This document shows positions 8,844 to 17,795 of a DNA stretch of 64,000 bases, piece after piece. Positions within the stretch are counted from its first letter, which is position 1. Every line of letters starts with the position of its first letter. A program made the translations under genes and the position numbers. The notes under the pieces were generated by a model. That model was not told the origin of the DNA, ran no database searches, and was given only the letters and a program-made list of their open reading frames with translations. Location of the stretch: assembly GCF_023702125.1 (NCBI RefSeq), contig NZ_CP098415.1, positions 558,001-622,000 on the forward strand. The letters run 5' to 3'. Source of the DNA: Halorubrum hochsteinianum. GTDB lineage: Archaea > Halobacteriota > Halobacteria > Halobacteriales > Haloferacaceae.

Positions 8844-9116
8844 ATGAGTACCAGTCCCGCGGAGACCGCTGACCAAGAGCGTCTGTCGGAGACCGAGTAC
8901 CGCGACCGCCTGCGCGAGCTGCCTCCGAGCGCCAAGCTCGTCGCCAAAGTGCTGGAGGGCGACGCGCCCCTCTCACAGGGCGGCCTCGCCGAGGAGTCGC
9001 TGCTGCCGGACCGCACGGTCCGCTACGCGCTCAACCGCCTCGAAGAGGAGGGGCTCGTGGACTCGCGGTACAGCTTCAAGGACGCGCGCAAGCAGGTGTA
9101 CTACCTCACCGTCTGA
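8844..9116 (+). CDS. Small winged-helix transcriptional regulator (MarR-like)
   Basis: A 90-residue protein consisting almost entirely of one winged helix-turn-helix (KLVAKVLEGDAPLSQGGLAEES, then RTVRYALNRLEEEGLVDSR and a wing ending VYYLTV). Such one-domain proteins are frequent in haloarchaea and probably bind DNA as dimers. The upstream region (8700-8843) is AT-rich, with several TATA-like stretches. The target genes are unknown. Confidence 0.85.
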   Translation: MSTSPAETADQERLSETEYRDRLRELPPSAKLVAKVLEGDAPLSQGGLAEESLLPDRTVRYALNRLEEEGLVDSRYSFKDARKQVYYLTV

Positions 9117-9170
9117 ACACGAGGAGTACGACCGCGCCGTCTGAAGTCGAAGAGCAGGACCGCGCCGTCC

Positions 9171-9266
9171 GAACCGTCCGTTTTCGCCGTTCGAATTCGG
9201 CTGGATCCGACCGAACCGTCCGTTTTCGCCGTTCGAATTCGGCCGGGTCCGACCGAACCGTCCGGG
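9171..9266. repeat. 42-base tandem repeat, about 2.3 copies
   Basis: A unit starting GAACCGTCCGTTTTCGCCG recurs at 9171 and 9213 with two base changes, and a partial third copy begins at 9255. The array fills the gap between the regulator and the glycosyltransferase gene. Each full unit contains the palindrome TTCGAATTCG with flanking bases. No coding function is likely. Confidence 0.85.
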
Positions 9267-9325
9267 TCGTCTCGGCCGGCCACACACGCAGTCCTTTTTA
9301 CCCTCTCACTCCCTTATCAGCGTGT

Positions 9326-10366
9326 ATGGACCTTTCGGTCGTCGTCCCGACGCTCAACGGTCGGGACCGGTTGGCCGCCTGCCTCGACGCGCTGGCGGCC
9401 GACGCCCCCGACGCCGAGGTGATCGTCGTCAACGGTCCCTCGGCCGACGGCACGACCGGCATGGTTCGCGACCGCGACGACGTGGACGTGTTGGTCGAGA
9501 TCTCCGACCGCACGGTGAACGTCGCCCGCAACGCCGGCATCGAGGCCGCGACGGGCGACGCGGTTGCGCTGGTCGACTACGACAACCGGATCGAGGCCGG
9601 CTGGCGGGACGCGGTCGCGGCCGGGCTGGACGCGGCCCCCGTGGTCTCGGGACCGGTGACGCCGATCCCGCCGGGCGAGACGACCCCCGCCGACGCCGAC
9701 TTCGACGAGGGGGGCGGGCCGGATCTCCCGGGCGACGCGGACGCCGACGACCCCGACGAGCCGGAGCGCAGCCGGATCGCCGGTCGAGACGTCACCTACT
9801 TCGAGGGCGGCAACGTCGCCTTCCGGCGGGACGCCCTGCGCGACCTCGACGGCTTCGACGAGTACCTCCGGGTCGGCGGCGCGCGCGACGCCGCCCACCG
9901 GCTCGCGCGCATGGACCGCGAGGTGGCGTGGCGGCCGGGCCTGTCCGCGCGCAAGGAGCTTCGGAACCCGACCGCGGCCGACGGCGGGCGGAGCGCCCGC
10001 GAGTGGGGCTGGAAGTACCGGGCGCTCGCCTACCGGCTGTTGAAGAACTACGGGGTGCGCCCGTCCGTCCTCTTCCGCACCGGGTCGCACGCCCTGAGCG
10101 ACGCGATCGGCGCGGCGAAGGACGTGGCCCGCGGCGAGTCGACCCCCTCGCGGTGGGCCGCGACGGGCCGCGACGTGCTGTTGGGCCTCACCGGCGGGAG
10201 CTCCGACGGACTGGTCGCGCGGCGGCGGGACCGGAGCCCGGCGCGGAACCCGAACGGCGTCTCGACGCGCGCGGACCGCGCCGTCGCGAAGTACGACAGG
10301 CGATCGGGGTCGGACCGCGGGCCGGCGGTCGAGGCGGACGGCGACGAACGGTCCGGGACCGAGTAG
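9326..10366 (+). CDS. Family 2 glycosyltransferase
   Basis: A 346-residue GT-A fold protein: the N-terminal LSVVVPTLNGRDRLAACLDAL nucleotide-sugar site, a short-form acidic motif in VALVDYDNRIEAGW, and a YFEGGNVAFRRDALRDLDGFDE acceptor region. The C-terminal about 100 residues are basic and Ser/Arg-rich with no clear membrane segment, so it may act at the membrane surface. A TATA-like TTTTTACC lies about 27 bases before the ATG. The sugar and acceptor are unknown; surface glycans or glycolipids are plausible. Confidence 0.85.
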   Translation: MDLSVVVPTLNGRDRLAACLDALAADAPDAEVIVVNGPSADGTTGMVRDRDDVDVLVEISDRTVNVARNAGIEAATGDAVALVDYDNRIEAGWRDAVAAGLDAAPVVSGPVTPIPPGETTPADADFDEGGGPDLPGDADADDPDEPERSRIAGRDVTYFEGGNVAFRRDALRDLDGFDEYLRVGGARDAAHRLARMDREVAWRPGLSARKELRNPTAADGGRSAREWGWKYRALAYRLLKNYGVRPSVLFRTGSHALSDAIGAAKDVARGESTPSRWAATGRDVLLGLTGGSSDGLVARRRDRSPARNPNGVSTRADRAVAKYDRRSGSDRGPAVEADGDERSGTE

Positions 10367-10411
10367 GCCCGCGCCTTTTAACCCGGCCGACGGACAACGC
10401 TTCGGCAACGA

Positions 10412-11230
10412 ATGGGACTCACGAAGCGTATCATCCCCTGTATCGACGTCGACCTCGACGACGAGGGCGACGCCGCCGTGTACACCGGCGTCAACTTCGA
10501 GAACCTGGAGTACACCGGCGACCCCGTCGAACTGGCGAAGAAGTACAACGAGGCGGGGGCCGACGAGTTCGTCTTCCTCGACATCACCGCCAGCGCCGAC
10601 GGTCGGGAGACGATGCTCGACGTGGTCAACGCGGTCGCCGACGAGTGTTTCATCCCGCTCACGGTCGGCGGCGGGATCCGCACCAAGGCGGACATCAAGG
10701 AGACGCTCCGGGCGGGCGCGGACAAGGTGTCTATCACGACCGGGGCCTTGGAGCGACCGGAGCTCATCGAGGAGGGCGCGGCCGCGTTCGGCAGCCAGTG
10801 CATCGTCATCTCGGTCGACGCCCGCCGGCGGTACGACGACGCGGGCGACCACTTCTACGAGGACGAGGACGGCGAGCGGGTGTGGTTCGAGTGCACGAAG
10901 AAGGGCGGCCGCGAGGGGACCGGGATCGACGCCGTCTCGTGGGCGAAGGAGGCCGAGGAGCGCGGCGCGGGCGAGCTGTTCGTCAACTCCATCGACAAGG
11001 ACGGGACGAAGGACGGCTACGACGTGCCCCTGATGAAGGCGGTCGGCGAGGCGGTGTCGACCCCCCTCATCGCCTCCTCGGGCTGCGGGAGCCCGGAAGA
11101 CATGTATGAGGTGTTCACCGAGGCGAACGCGGACGCCGGACTGGCGGCCTCCATCTTCCACTTCGGCGACTACTCCATCGAGAAGACGAAGGCGTACCTC
11201 GACGAGCGCGACGTGCCGGTCAGACGCTGA
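10412..11230 (+). CDS. hisF: Imidazole glycerol phosphate synthase, cyclase subunit
   Basis: A 272-residue HisF-type TIM barrel: N-terminal [13 protein letters not shown] with the catalytic aspartate, the phosphate-binding [13 protein letters not shown], the second acid in VISVDARRR, and C-terminal [13 protein letters not shown]. It forms histidine-pathway imidazole glycerol phosphate and AICAR using ammonia from HisH. No other his gene lies nearby. A TATA-like TTTTAAC lies about 30 bases upstream, and a hairpin-T-tract terminator follows the stop. Confidence 0.97.
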   Translation: MGLTKRIIPCIDVDLDDEGDAAVYTGVNFENLEYTGDPVELAKKYNEAGADEFVFLDITASADGRETMLDVVNAVADECFIPLTVGGGIRTKADIKETLRAGADKVSITTGALERPELIEEGAAAFGSQCIVISVDARRRYDDAGDHFYEDEDGERVWFECTKKGGREGTGIDAVSWAKEAEERGAGELFVNSIDKDGTKDGYDVPLMKAVGEAVSTPLIASSGCGSPEDMYEVFTEANADAGLAASIFHFGDYSIEKTKAYLDERDVPVRR

Positions 11231-11240
11231 CGCGGCATTC

Positions 11241-11265
11241 ACTACTTCCGTAGTTTTTTCTTTTT
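11241..11265 (+). terminator. Probable terminator of hisF
   Basis: A small inverted repeat (ACTAC-TTCC-GTAGT) is followed directly by T-rich sequence, 10 bases after the hisF stop. T-tract termination is normal in archaea. Confidence 0.65.
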
Positions 11266-11315
11266 CCGCGCACGAAACCAACAGTTATTATCAGACGGAG
11301 CGCGAATCGTGACGT

Positions 11316-11504
11316 ATGTCCACGTCCACGTCATCCGCACGTGTTCGCGACGGGTCGCCGGAGCTCGTCTGTAAACGGACCGACGGCGACGACGGCGGCG
11401 GCGAGGTGACGTTCTTCGAGCGGGACGTCGACCCGGACGAGCGGACGACCCGCTGGGTCACGGTCCGGGAGGCGGACTGTATCCCGCGAGAGGAGTGGCG
11501 ATAG
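11316..11504 (+). CDS. Short conserved haloarchaeal protein
   Basis: A 62-residue acidic protein (VTFFERDVDPDERTTRWVTV, C-terminal PREEWR). It resembles a group of small haloarchaeal proteins of unknown function with a TTRWVTV/A-like core. It has one cysteine in the N-terminal third and one in the C-terminal third. A TATA-like TTATTATC lies about 27 bases before the ATG, which supports real expression. Confidence 0.7.
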   Translation: MSTSTSSARVRDGSPELVCKRTDGDDGGGEVTFFERDVDPDERTTRWVTVREADCIPREEWR

Positions 11505-11565
11505 GGACGATACCGTTTCGGATTCCGTGTTTATTCGCGTGTGGTCGGTCGTGAGCGAATAGCGA

Positions 11566-11908
11566 CTGCTTTCGAGGCCCCGACCACTCGGCTGTACGTG
11601 GCTGCTTATAAATCGCTGATCGACACGAACACTACCGAAGCCCCGGCCGCGAGGCGGACAGACGCTCGCTGCGCGCTTCAGTCGCTCACGCTGCTCGCTC
11701 CTTCCAGTGCTTGCGTCGCCTCTGTCCGCCTCGCGGCTGCCCCTTCGATTCCCGCCCCGCACAGCACCGCAACCGCGCCTCACACCTCCCCAGCCTCGCG
11801 GTTCGCGCTCTCCGAGCGCTCACCGCGTCCCTCGCGCGTGCTGACTCGCGGTCGCCGATGGCGACCGCTCGCAGGCACGCGCCGACCGCACGGTGGAGTA
11901 TAGAATAG
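11566..11908 (-). repeat. Dispersed haloarchaeal repeat element, copy A
   Basis: This gene-free stretch (11505-11921) holds a sequence that closely matches the reverse complement of 48843-49250. Shared blocks include CGACACGAACACTACCGAAG (one mismatch), CTCGCTGCGCGCTTC, CCTCACACCTCCCCAGCCTC and GCAGGCACGCGCCGACCGCA. The middle section diverges. At the left end a 63-base-spaced second copy of the GAAGCCCC/TCGGC-GTACG/TTATAAA module is present. Short open frames exist on both strands, but the copies do not keep one frame, so it is probably not coding. Confidence 0.88.
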
Positions 11909-11921
11909 CCGTCGTAGTCCG

Positions 11922-14060
11922 TCAGTCGTCCGCGGCGGCGCGGTCCGCGAACTGCGGGAGTTCGTCGTCGAGCAGCGCGACGGTCGCCAGCCGGATGGCG
12001 TGGGGCCAGCCGAGCGGCGTCGCGCTGTCCGGGGTCCCGTCGTCGAAGAACTGCTCGGGGAGGTACGTCGTCGGCTCGCAGAGGCTGCCGCCGGGCAAGA
12101 CGTGCGCGAGCAGGTCGCGGGCGCGCTCAACCATCTCGGCGGCGCGCGGGTCGTCGCGGGCGGCGAGCAGCGCCGCGAGCTCCGCACAGGCGTTCGCGCC
12201 CCACGCGGTCGAGACGGTCCACACCTTCTCGGACGCCTGGTCCGCGCGCCGCCAGCCGTCGCCCTCGTAGCGGGTCAGGCCGGCGATGGCGTCGGTCTCG
12301 TGGGAGAGCCCGTCGACGACCGTCTCGACGTGCGAGACGAGGCGGTCGAGGCGCTCGTCGTCGACTCCAAGGTCCCCGCCGGAGTCGGTCGCGTCACCCT
12401 CGTCGCCGAGCGCGTCGAACGAGCGGTGCGCGGCCGCGAGCCCCAGCGTCGCGGAGTCGAGGCGGTCGTCGATGCCGCCGTCGACCGTCTCGCGGAGCGC
12501 GTAGCAGCCGCGGTCGGGCACCCACAGGTCGTCGATGGCGTCGTACACCTCGCGGGCCCGGTCGCGGGCGTGCGCGGCGAGGTCGTCCGGCAGCGACGCG
12601 GCAGCGGGCACGGCCTCGGGGTCGTCGAGCGCGTCGACGGTCAGCCCCTCGCCGTGACGGCCGAGTTCGCTGTACGCCTCCAGGAACGTCGCGGCCGTGT
12701 GCGTGAACCGGCCGGCGGAGTCCTCCCACGCGTTCTGACAGACCACCGGCCGGCCGTCGGGTTCGAGCGTTCGGTCGAGCCCCGCGAGCGCGGCGACCAG
12801 CGTCCGGTCGAGGCCCTCCACCTCGACGCCGGCGTCGCGGGCCCGCGCGAGGTACGCGACGACGCTGCCGGTCTGGTCGGCCTGGTAGTCGACATCCGGC
12901 CCGTCCTCGATGCGGGCGTTCGCCCACCCGGGCGCGAGCGCGCCGTCGCGGGGCCACACCCGGTGGGGCCACGAGCCGTCGGGCCGCTGGGTGGCGACGT
13001 ACATCCGCGCGGATCGCGCGTGCCGGTCGTCGAGGTCGACGCCGACCGCGTCGGCCGCGCCGAGCAGGAAGCCGGATATTTCGGCGTCGTCGCGGAACCA
13101 CGTGTAGCCGTAGCCGCCGGAGTGCTCGTAGTACGGGTCGAAGTCGGGGCCGGCGATCCGGAGCCCGGACGGCGCGGACAGCAGCGCGAGGACGCGCAGG
13201 TCGGCGACGACGGACTCGCGGGCGGGAGCCGACTCGGGGACGGTCGGGAGTTCGTCGGCGGCCGCGTCGGCGAGGGCGTCGACGCTGTCGAGGTCGGAGA
13301 AGAGCGCGTCGAGGCGATCGCGGGCCGCCTCGCGGTCGGTCTCTGTCCGGTCGGTCAACAGCGTGGCGACCGTGGCGACGCCCTCGGAGAAGGGGACGTC
13401 GGCGATCACCTCGCCGGAGAGCCGCTCCTCCTCGTAGCGGTCGCCGTCGCAGGCGCGCGGGAGGTCGGTCGGGTCCTCGTCGAGGAGTTCCGGGAAGGTG
13501 GTCGGGAGCTGGCCGCGGAGGTCGGCGAGGCCGGTCGCGCTCGCGAGGAAGTCGTACTCGTCGGCGTGGTACACCTCGACGGCGTCGTCGTACCGGAGCT
13601 GTCCCACCCGGTCGTCGCGGCCGTCGGGGGCGAACCGGGCGTAGACGACGAGCGAGAGGGCTTCGGGGTCGACGTTCGCGTGGCCGTCCTCGCCGGCGTC
13701 GACCGCCGCGCGCGTGAGGTGCGCGTCGCCGAGCGTGAGGTCGTGGCGCGTCACCGTCGCGTGCGGCGTCTCGTGGACCGTCTCGACCAACGCGGTGTCG
13801 CCGACGTACCGCTGGGTCGTGTGGGTCTCGTCGAGCCACGTCACCTCGCCGTCGACGGCGAGGCCGATCCGCGAGCGGACGAGCCCGGTCTGCCCCGTGA
13901 GCGGGTAGCCGAAGTCGCGGAGTTCGCCGTCGCCGCCGACGTGGACGAGCCGCCCGTCGCCGCCCGAGAACCGGCCGGAGACGGTGCGCCGCTCGCCGGG
14001 GAAGCGCGTCCCGTCGCCGGCGTGGCGCTTGTAGTCGTCGAGCGCGTCGCGAAGCTGCAT
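11922..14060 (-). CDS. GH15-family glucoamylase/glucodextranase-like glycoside hydrolase
   Basis: A 712-residue protein. The start is the ATG at 14060 (MQLRDALDDYKRH); an upstream extension would run into the divergent amylase gene. The N-terminal about 270 residues form a beta-rich domain (FGYPLTGQTGLVRSRIG). The C-terminal (alpha/alpha)6 catalytic domain includes GGYGYTWFRDDAEISGFLL, RPDGSWPHRVW and the late TPLGWPHAIRLAT block. The family releases glucose from the ends of alpha-glucans. No signal peptide is seen, so it probably acts inside the cell, as with archaeal glucoamylases that use storage or imported oligosaccharides. It is divergent from the GH13 gene. Confidence 0.9.
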   Translation of the reverse strand: MQLRDALDDYKRHAGDGTRFPGERRTVSGRFSGGDGRLVHVGGDGELRDFGYPLTGQTGLVRSRIGLAVDGEVTWLDETHTTQRYVGDTALVETVHETPHATVTRHDLTLGDAHLTRAAVDAGEDGHANVDPEALSLVVYARFAPDGRDDRVGQLRYDDAVEVYHADEYDFLASATGLADLRGQLPTTFPELLDEDPTDLPRACDGDRYEEERLSGEVIADVPFSEGVATVATLLTDRTETDREAARDRLDALFSDLDSVDALADAAADELPTVPESAPARESVVADLRVLALLSAPSGLRIAGPDFDPYYEHSGGYGYTWFRDDAEISGFLLGAADAVGVDLDDRHARSARMYVATQRPDGSWPHRVWPRDGALAPGWANARIEDGPDVDYQADQTGSVVAYLARARDAGVEVEGLDRTLVAALAGLDRTLEPDGRPVVCQNAWEDSAGRFTHTAATFLEAYSELGRHGEGLTVDALDDPEAVPAAASLPDDLAAHARDRAREVYDAIDDLWVPDRGCYALRETVDGGIDDRLDSATLGLAAAHRSFDALGDEGDATDSGGDLGVDDERLDRLVSHVETVVDGLSHETDAIAGLTRYEGDGWRRADQASEKVWTVSTAWGANACAELAALLAARDDPRAAEMVERARDLLAHVLPGGSLCEPTTYLPEQFFDDGTPDSATPLGWPHAIRLATVALLDDELPQFADRAAADD

Positions 14061-14163
14061 TACGCGAACACACGCGGTCGTCCTGTATGAAGCTTTGGTG
14101 TAATTATTGTTCACGTGTTTCGGGAACGGAACGCTCAAGCCCCGGCGAGACGAGGGGCCGGGC

Positions 14164-16587
14164 GTGTACGAACCCGGCCCCCCGCGGACGACGAGCGTCG
14201 GCGAGTCGGTCGAGCTCGCGCCGCGGTCCCCGGACCCCGACGGGACGTACCGGTGGACCGTCCGCGACGCCCCCGCCGACAGCACGCTGTCGGCCGGCGA
14301 CGGCCCGGACCCGGACGCGACCGGCCCGCCGAGTTCGGCGACGACGGTCGGGCCGGACGGCGCGGCCCCGGAAACCGGCTCGGCCGCGACGACCGGTTCG
14401 GACGACTCGACGGCGGCGGTGTTGCGCGCGGGCGAGACGGGGCGCGACGACGACCCGGTCGTTCACCTCGCGCCCGACGCCCCCGGGACCTACGTCCTCG
14501 CGCTCGACGCGCCCGACGGCGTCCATCGCCAGCGCGTGCGCGTCTTCCCCGACGAGCGGCGCGAGGCGGATATCCGGGTCCCGGCGTCCGATCTCGACGG
14601 GAGCAGCGGCGGCGAGAGCGACGACAGCGAGAGCGACGACAGCGAGACCGGTGACGACGAACCGGGCGACGAGGTCGACCGCGTCTCGCTGTTGTGGCCG
14701 CTCAACGAGAACCGGCTCGCGTGCGATCGGGCCGAGCGCGAGGGCGACGACTGGGTCGCGCGAGTGCGCGTCCCGCCGGGGAGCCACGGTTTCGCCCTCG
14801 TCCCCGACGGCGACCGGGGGGCGGCCCACCACGGCGTCTGCGAGGTGCCCGGTCCCGGCCGGCCGCGAGTCTCGCTCGACGCCGCCGTGGTCGGGACCGA
14901 CGACGCCGACGAGACCGCCCGGCTCCGCCTGACCGCGGCGGTCGAGCCGGCTCCGGCGGTCGACGGCGTGGCACGCGGCGGCGACCCGGAGGCGCTCGGC
15001 GCGACGTTCCTCGTCGACGACCGCGACGCCGATCCGGACGCGGTCGCGGGGATCGAGTCGCGGGCGGACGGCCGGACGCTCTCGGTCCCGCTCGACGCGC
15101 TCCGGGGCGACGGCGTCGACGACGCCGTCCGGATCCACGCGGTCCCGCACGGCGAGCGATACGGGGCGGCGGAGACGGTGCGGGCCGAGACCGGCGGAGA
15201 CGGCGACGGGGCGACCGACGCGGACGACATCGCGGTCACCGATCCGCACCCGACGCCCCCGTGGGCCGAGTCGCCGACGATCTACGAGGTCTTCGTCCGG
15301 TCGTTCGCGGGCGACACGCTCCCGACGACGTTCCGGGAGATCGAGCGGCGGGTCGAGTACCTCGATCACCTCGGGGTCGACGCGCTCTGGCTCACCCCCG
15401 TCCTCGCCTCGCCGACGGACCACGGCTACCACGTCACCGACTACTACGACACCGCCGCCGACCTCGGCTCGCGCGAGGCGTTCGAGTCGCTCGTCGACGC
15501 GTGCCACGACGCCGGCATCCGCGTGATCTTCGACCTCGTGATCAACCACACTTCCCGCGATCACCCGGCGTTTCAGCTCCACTCCGCCGGCGTCGACGCG
15601 TACGCCGACCACTACCGGCGGACCGACGCCGCCCGCGACGTGACCGGGATCGACTGGGCGGAACTCGGCGACGGCGACGTGCCCGACTACTACTTCGAGT
15701 GGGGCCGCATTCCGAACCTGAACTACGACAGCCCGACGGTCCGCGAGTGGCTGCTCGACGTGGTCGACGAGTGGGCCGGCGTCGTCGACGGGTTCCGCGC
15801 CGACGTGGCGTGGGGCGTCCCGCACGGCTTCTGGAAGGAGGTCGCCGACCGCGTCCCCGACGACGTGTTGCTCCTCGACGAGACCCTGCCGCACGACCCG
15901 TTCTACGGCGAGGGCGAGTTCCACCGCCACTACGACACCTCGCTGTACGACACGCTCCGCGCGGTCGGCGCGGGCGAGGAGCCGGCGGACGCGGTCGAGA
16001 CCGCGCTCGCCCGCGGCGAGTGGCTCGGGTTCGGCGAGGGTGGACACGAGCAGATGCGGTACGTCGAGAACCACGACGAGGACCGGTACCTCGCGGCGTA
16101 CGGCCGCGACGCCCTCCGCGCGGCCGCGGCGGTGACGTTCACGCTGCCGGGCGCGCCGATGATCTACGCCGGACAGGAGCGCGGCAACGAGACGTATCGG
16201 GGTCCGATCCGGTGGCACGACGGCGACAACGCCCTCACCGAGTTCCACCGCGAACTGGCCGCGCTGCGGGCGTCCGAACCGCTGCTCCGCGAGGGAGGCG
16301 TGACGTTCGGCGGTCGCGCGGCCGGCGTGCGCGTGGTCGGGGGCGACGCCGACCGCGTCACCGCCTACGAGCGGACGCCGCCCGAGGGAACCGAAACTCG
16401 CGGTGACGACCCGGACGACCGCGACGCGCTCCTCGTCGTCGTCAACTTCGGCGCGGAGCCGGCGACCGTCGCCGTCCCCGACTCGGTCGACGCGGACCTG
16501 TTCGGGGACGGTTCGGTCCGCGGCGGGGACGAGGGCGACGACGGCGAGGCCGTGGTCGCCGTCGACTCCGTGACCGTCCTCCGGTAG
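14164..16587 (+). CDS. GH13 alpha-amylase-family enzyme (cyclomaltodextrinase/maltogenic type)
   Basis: About 807 residues with GTG at 14164 as likely start; a TTG at 14107 is an in-frame alternative. A roughly 340-residue N-terminal part carries beta-sandwich-like domains with acidic Ser/Asp linkers. The (beta/alpha)8 domain follows, with all four GH13 regions visible: DLVINHT, GFRADVAW (nucleophile Asp), LLLDETLPHD (acid Glu) and YVENHDEDR. There is no signal peptide. It is divergent from GH15 and followed by a TrmB regulator, which together suggest alpha-glucan or maltodextrin breakdown. Confidence 0.9.
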   Translation: MYEPGPPRTTSVGESVELAPRSPDPDGTYRWTVRDAPADSTLSAGDGPDPDATGPPSSATTVGPDGAAPETGSAATTGSDDSTAAVLRAGETGRDDDPVVHLAPDAPGTYVLALDAPDGVHRQRVRVFPDERREADIRVPASDLDGSSGGESDDSESDDSETGDDEPGDEVDRVSLLWPLNENRLACDRAEREGDDWVARVRVPPGSHGFALVPDGDRGAAHHGVCEVPGPGRPRVSLDAAVVGTDDADETARLRLTAAVEPAPAVDGVARGGDPEALGATFLVDDRDADPDAVAGIESRADGRTLSVPLDALRGDGVDDAVRIHAVPHGERYGAAETVRAETGGDGDGATDADDIAVTDPHPTPPWAESPTIYEVFVRSFAGDTLPTTFREIERRVEYLDHLGVDALWLTPVLASPTDHGYHVTDYYDTAADLGSREAFESLVDACHDAGIRVIFDLVINHTSRDHPAFQLHSAGVDAYADHYRRTDAARDVTGIDWAELGDGDVPDYYFEWGRIPNLNYDSPTVREWLLDVVDEWAGVVDGFRADVAWGVPHGFWKEVADRVPDDVLLLDETLPHDPFYGEGEFHRHYDTSLYDTLRAVGAGEEPADAVETALARGEWLGFGEGGHEQMRYVENHDEDRYLAAYGRDALRAAAAVTFTLPGAPMIYAGQERGNETYRGPIRWHDGDNALTEFHRELAALRASEPLLREGGVTFGGRAAGVRVVGGDADRVTAYERTPPEGTETRGDDPDDRDALLVVVNFGAEPATVAVPDSVDADLFGDGSVRGGDEGDDGEAVVAVDSVTVLR

Positions 16588-16643
16588 TCGCCGCCGACTG
16601 GCGGGTCCTCGAACGGCGGGCGCGGACGGTCCCGGACCGACCC

Positions 16644-16650
16644 TTATAAG
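16644..16650 (+). promoter_or_regulatory. TATA element of the trmB-family gene
   Basis: The sequence TTATAAG is centred about 27 bases before the ATG at 16674, the spacing of a leaderless haloarchaeal promoter. It decides the start in favour of 16674 over an upstream in-frame codon. Confidence 0.75.
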
Positions 16651-16673
16651 TGCCGCTCGGACCGGGAACGCGT

Positions 16674-17735
16674 ATGGACGACCGGACGCTGACGGACCTC
16701 CTCCGACGCTTCGGACTCTCCGACAAGGAGGTCGACACCTATCTCAGTCTGCTCGAACACGGCGAGGCGAAGGCCAGCACCGTCGCCGACGCGGCGGGCG
16801 TCTCGAAGCGGTACGTCTACAGCGTGAGCGAGTCGCTGGCGGAGCGCGGCTTCGTCGAGGTGAACGACCACGTCGTGCCGACCACCATCCGGGCGAACCC
16901 GCCCGAGGAGGTGATAGAACGGCTCCGCGCCGACGTCGACGCGATGCGGCCCGGGCTGGCGGAGCGGTACTCCCGCGTGGAGCGGCAGGCGGAACAGTTC
17001 GAGGTTATCAAATCGCGGGTCACGGTCCTCAAGCGGGTCCGGTCGCTGCTCGAAGACGCCGAGGCCGAGGTGACGCTGTCGCTCACCGCCGGACAGGTCC
17101 CGGAGGTCAGCGAGGAACTCGCGGACGCGGTCGACCGCGGCGTCCTCGTCCTCCTCGTCGTCTCCGACGCGGATGGGGACCTCGACGCGGACGACCCCGC
17201 GCTGTCGGGGGTCGCGAACGTCGTGCGGACGTGGGGCGAGGCGATGCCGACGCTGCTCACCGTCGACTCCGCGGCCGGCGTCGTCGCCCCGCCGGAGCTC
17301 CTCCGCCGGTCGACGACCGACCGGCAGGCCATCGCCTTCGCGCAGGAGCAGCTCGCGCCGGTGATCGTCGGCTCCTTCCTCGGGAACTACTGGCCCGCGG
17401 CGACCGAACTGGCGGTCGCCGAGCCCGCGGCGCTCCCGGCCGAGTACACGAACTTCAGACACACGGTCCTCCAGGCGACGCTGCGGCTCCGCGCCGGGGA
17501 CCCGCCGCGCGTGACCGTCGCCGGCCGGCGGACCGACGACGACGAGTCGGTCGACCTCGTCGGGCGCGTCGTCGAGACGAGACAGGGGATGGTGGAGCCG
17601 ACGAACAACGAGTTCCCGGTCGAGCACTCGCTCGTCGTCGAGACCGACGGCGGCGAGATCACCGTGGGCGGACAGGGCGCGTTCGTCGAGGACGTCGAGG
17701 CCGACCTCGTCCGGATCGAACCGGACGACGAGTGA
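16674..17735 (+). CDS. TrmB-family sugar-responsive transcriptional regulator
   Basis: A 353-residue protein with an N-terminal TrmB winged helix (LLRRFGLSDKEVDTYLSLLEHGEAKASTV, VSKRYVYSVSESLAERGFVE), a coiled linker around residues 80-110, and a C-terminal domain of TrmB type that binds sugar in characterised members. In Halobacterium, TrmB controls glycolysis/gluconeogenesis genes. Its position right behind GH13 and near GH15 suggests control of alpha-glucan use. It is preceded by a clear leaderless promoter. Confidence 0.9.
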   Translation: MDDRTLTDLLRRFGLSDKEVDTYLSLLEHGEAKASTVADAAGVSKRYVYSVSESLAERGFVEVNDHVVPTTIRANPPEEVIERLRADVDAMRPGLAERYSRVERQAEQFEVIKSRVTVLKRVRSLLEDAEAEVTLSLTAGQVPEVSEELADAVDRGVLVLLVVSDADGDLDADDPALSGVANVVRTWGEAMPTLLTVDSAAGVVAPPELLRRSTTDRQAIAFAQEQLAPVIVGSFLGNYWPAATELAVAEPAALPAEYTNFRHTVLQATLRLRAGDPPRVTVAGRRTDDDESVDLVGRVVETRQGMVEPTNNEFPVEHSLVVETDGGEITVGGQGAFVEDVEADLVRIEPDDE

Positions 17736-17795
17736 GGACCGCGGGCCGCTCGGGACGCGCGTCGACGCCGCCCACCGCCACCGCGCTCACGGACG

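Noticed and set aside
9171-9266. CRISPR-like array
   Set aside because: The repeats are contiguous with no unique spacers, and no cas genes are in the window. No CRISPR array was seen anywhere.
11541-11908. Open frames of about 65-150 codons within the dispersed repeat copy A (both strands), with similar short peptides readable in copy B
   Set aside because: The two DNA copies agree only in blocks. The frame is not kept across the variable middle, the peptides are Arg/Ser/Ala-rich, and no promoter fits them. The repeat is better explained as non-coding.
12000-16248. Very long antisense frames opposite the GH15 and GH13 genes (about 700 codons each)
   Set aside because: Their composition is Arg/Val/Gly/Asp shadow, while the opposite strands carry complete catalytic motifs. 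No promoter or family signal.
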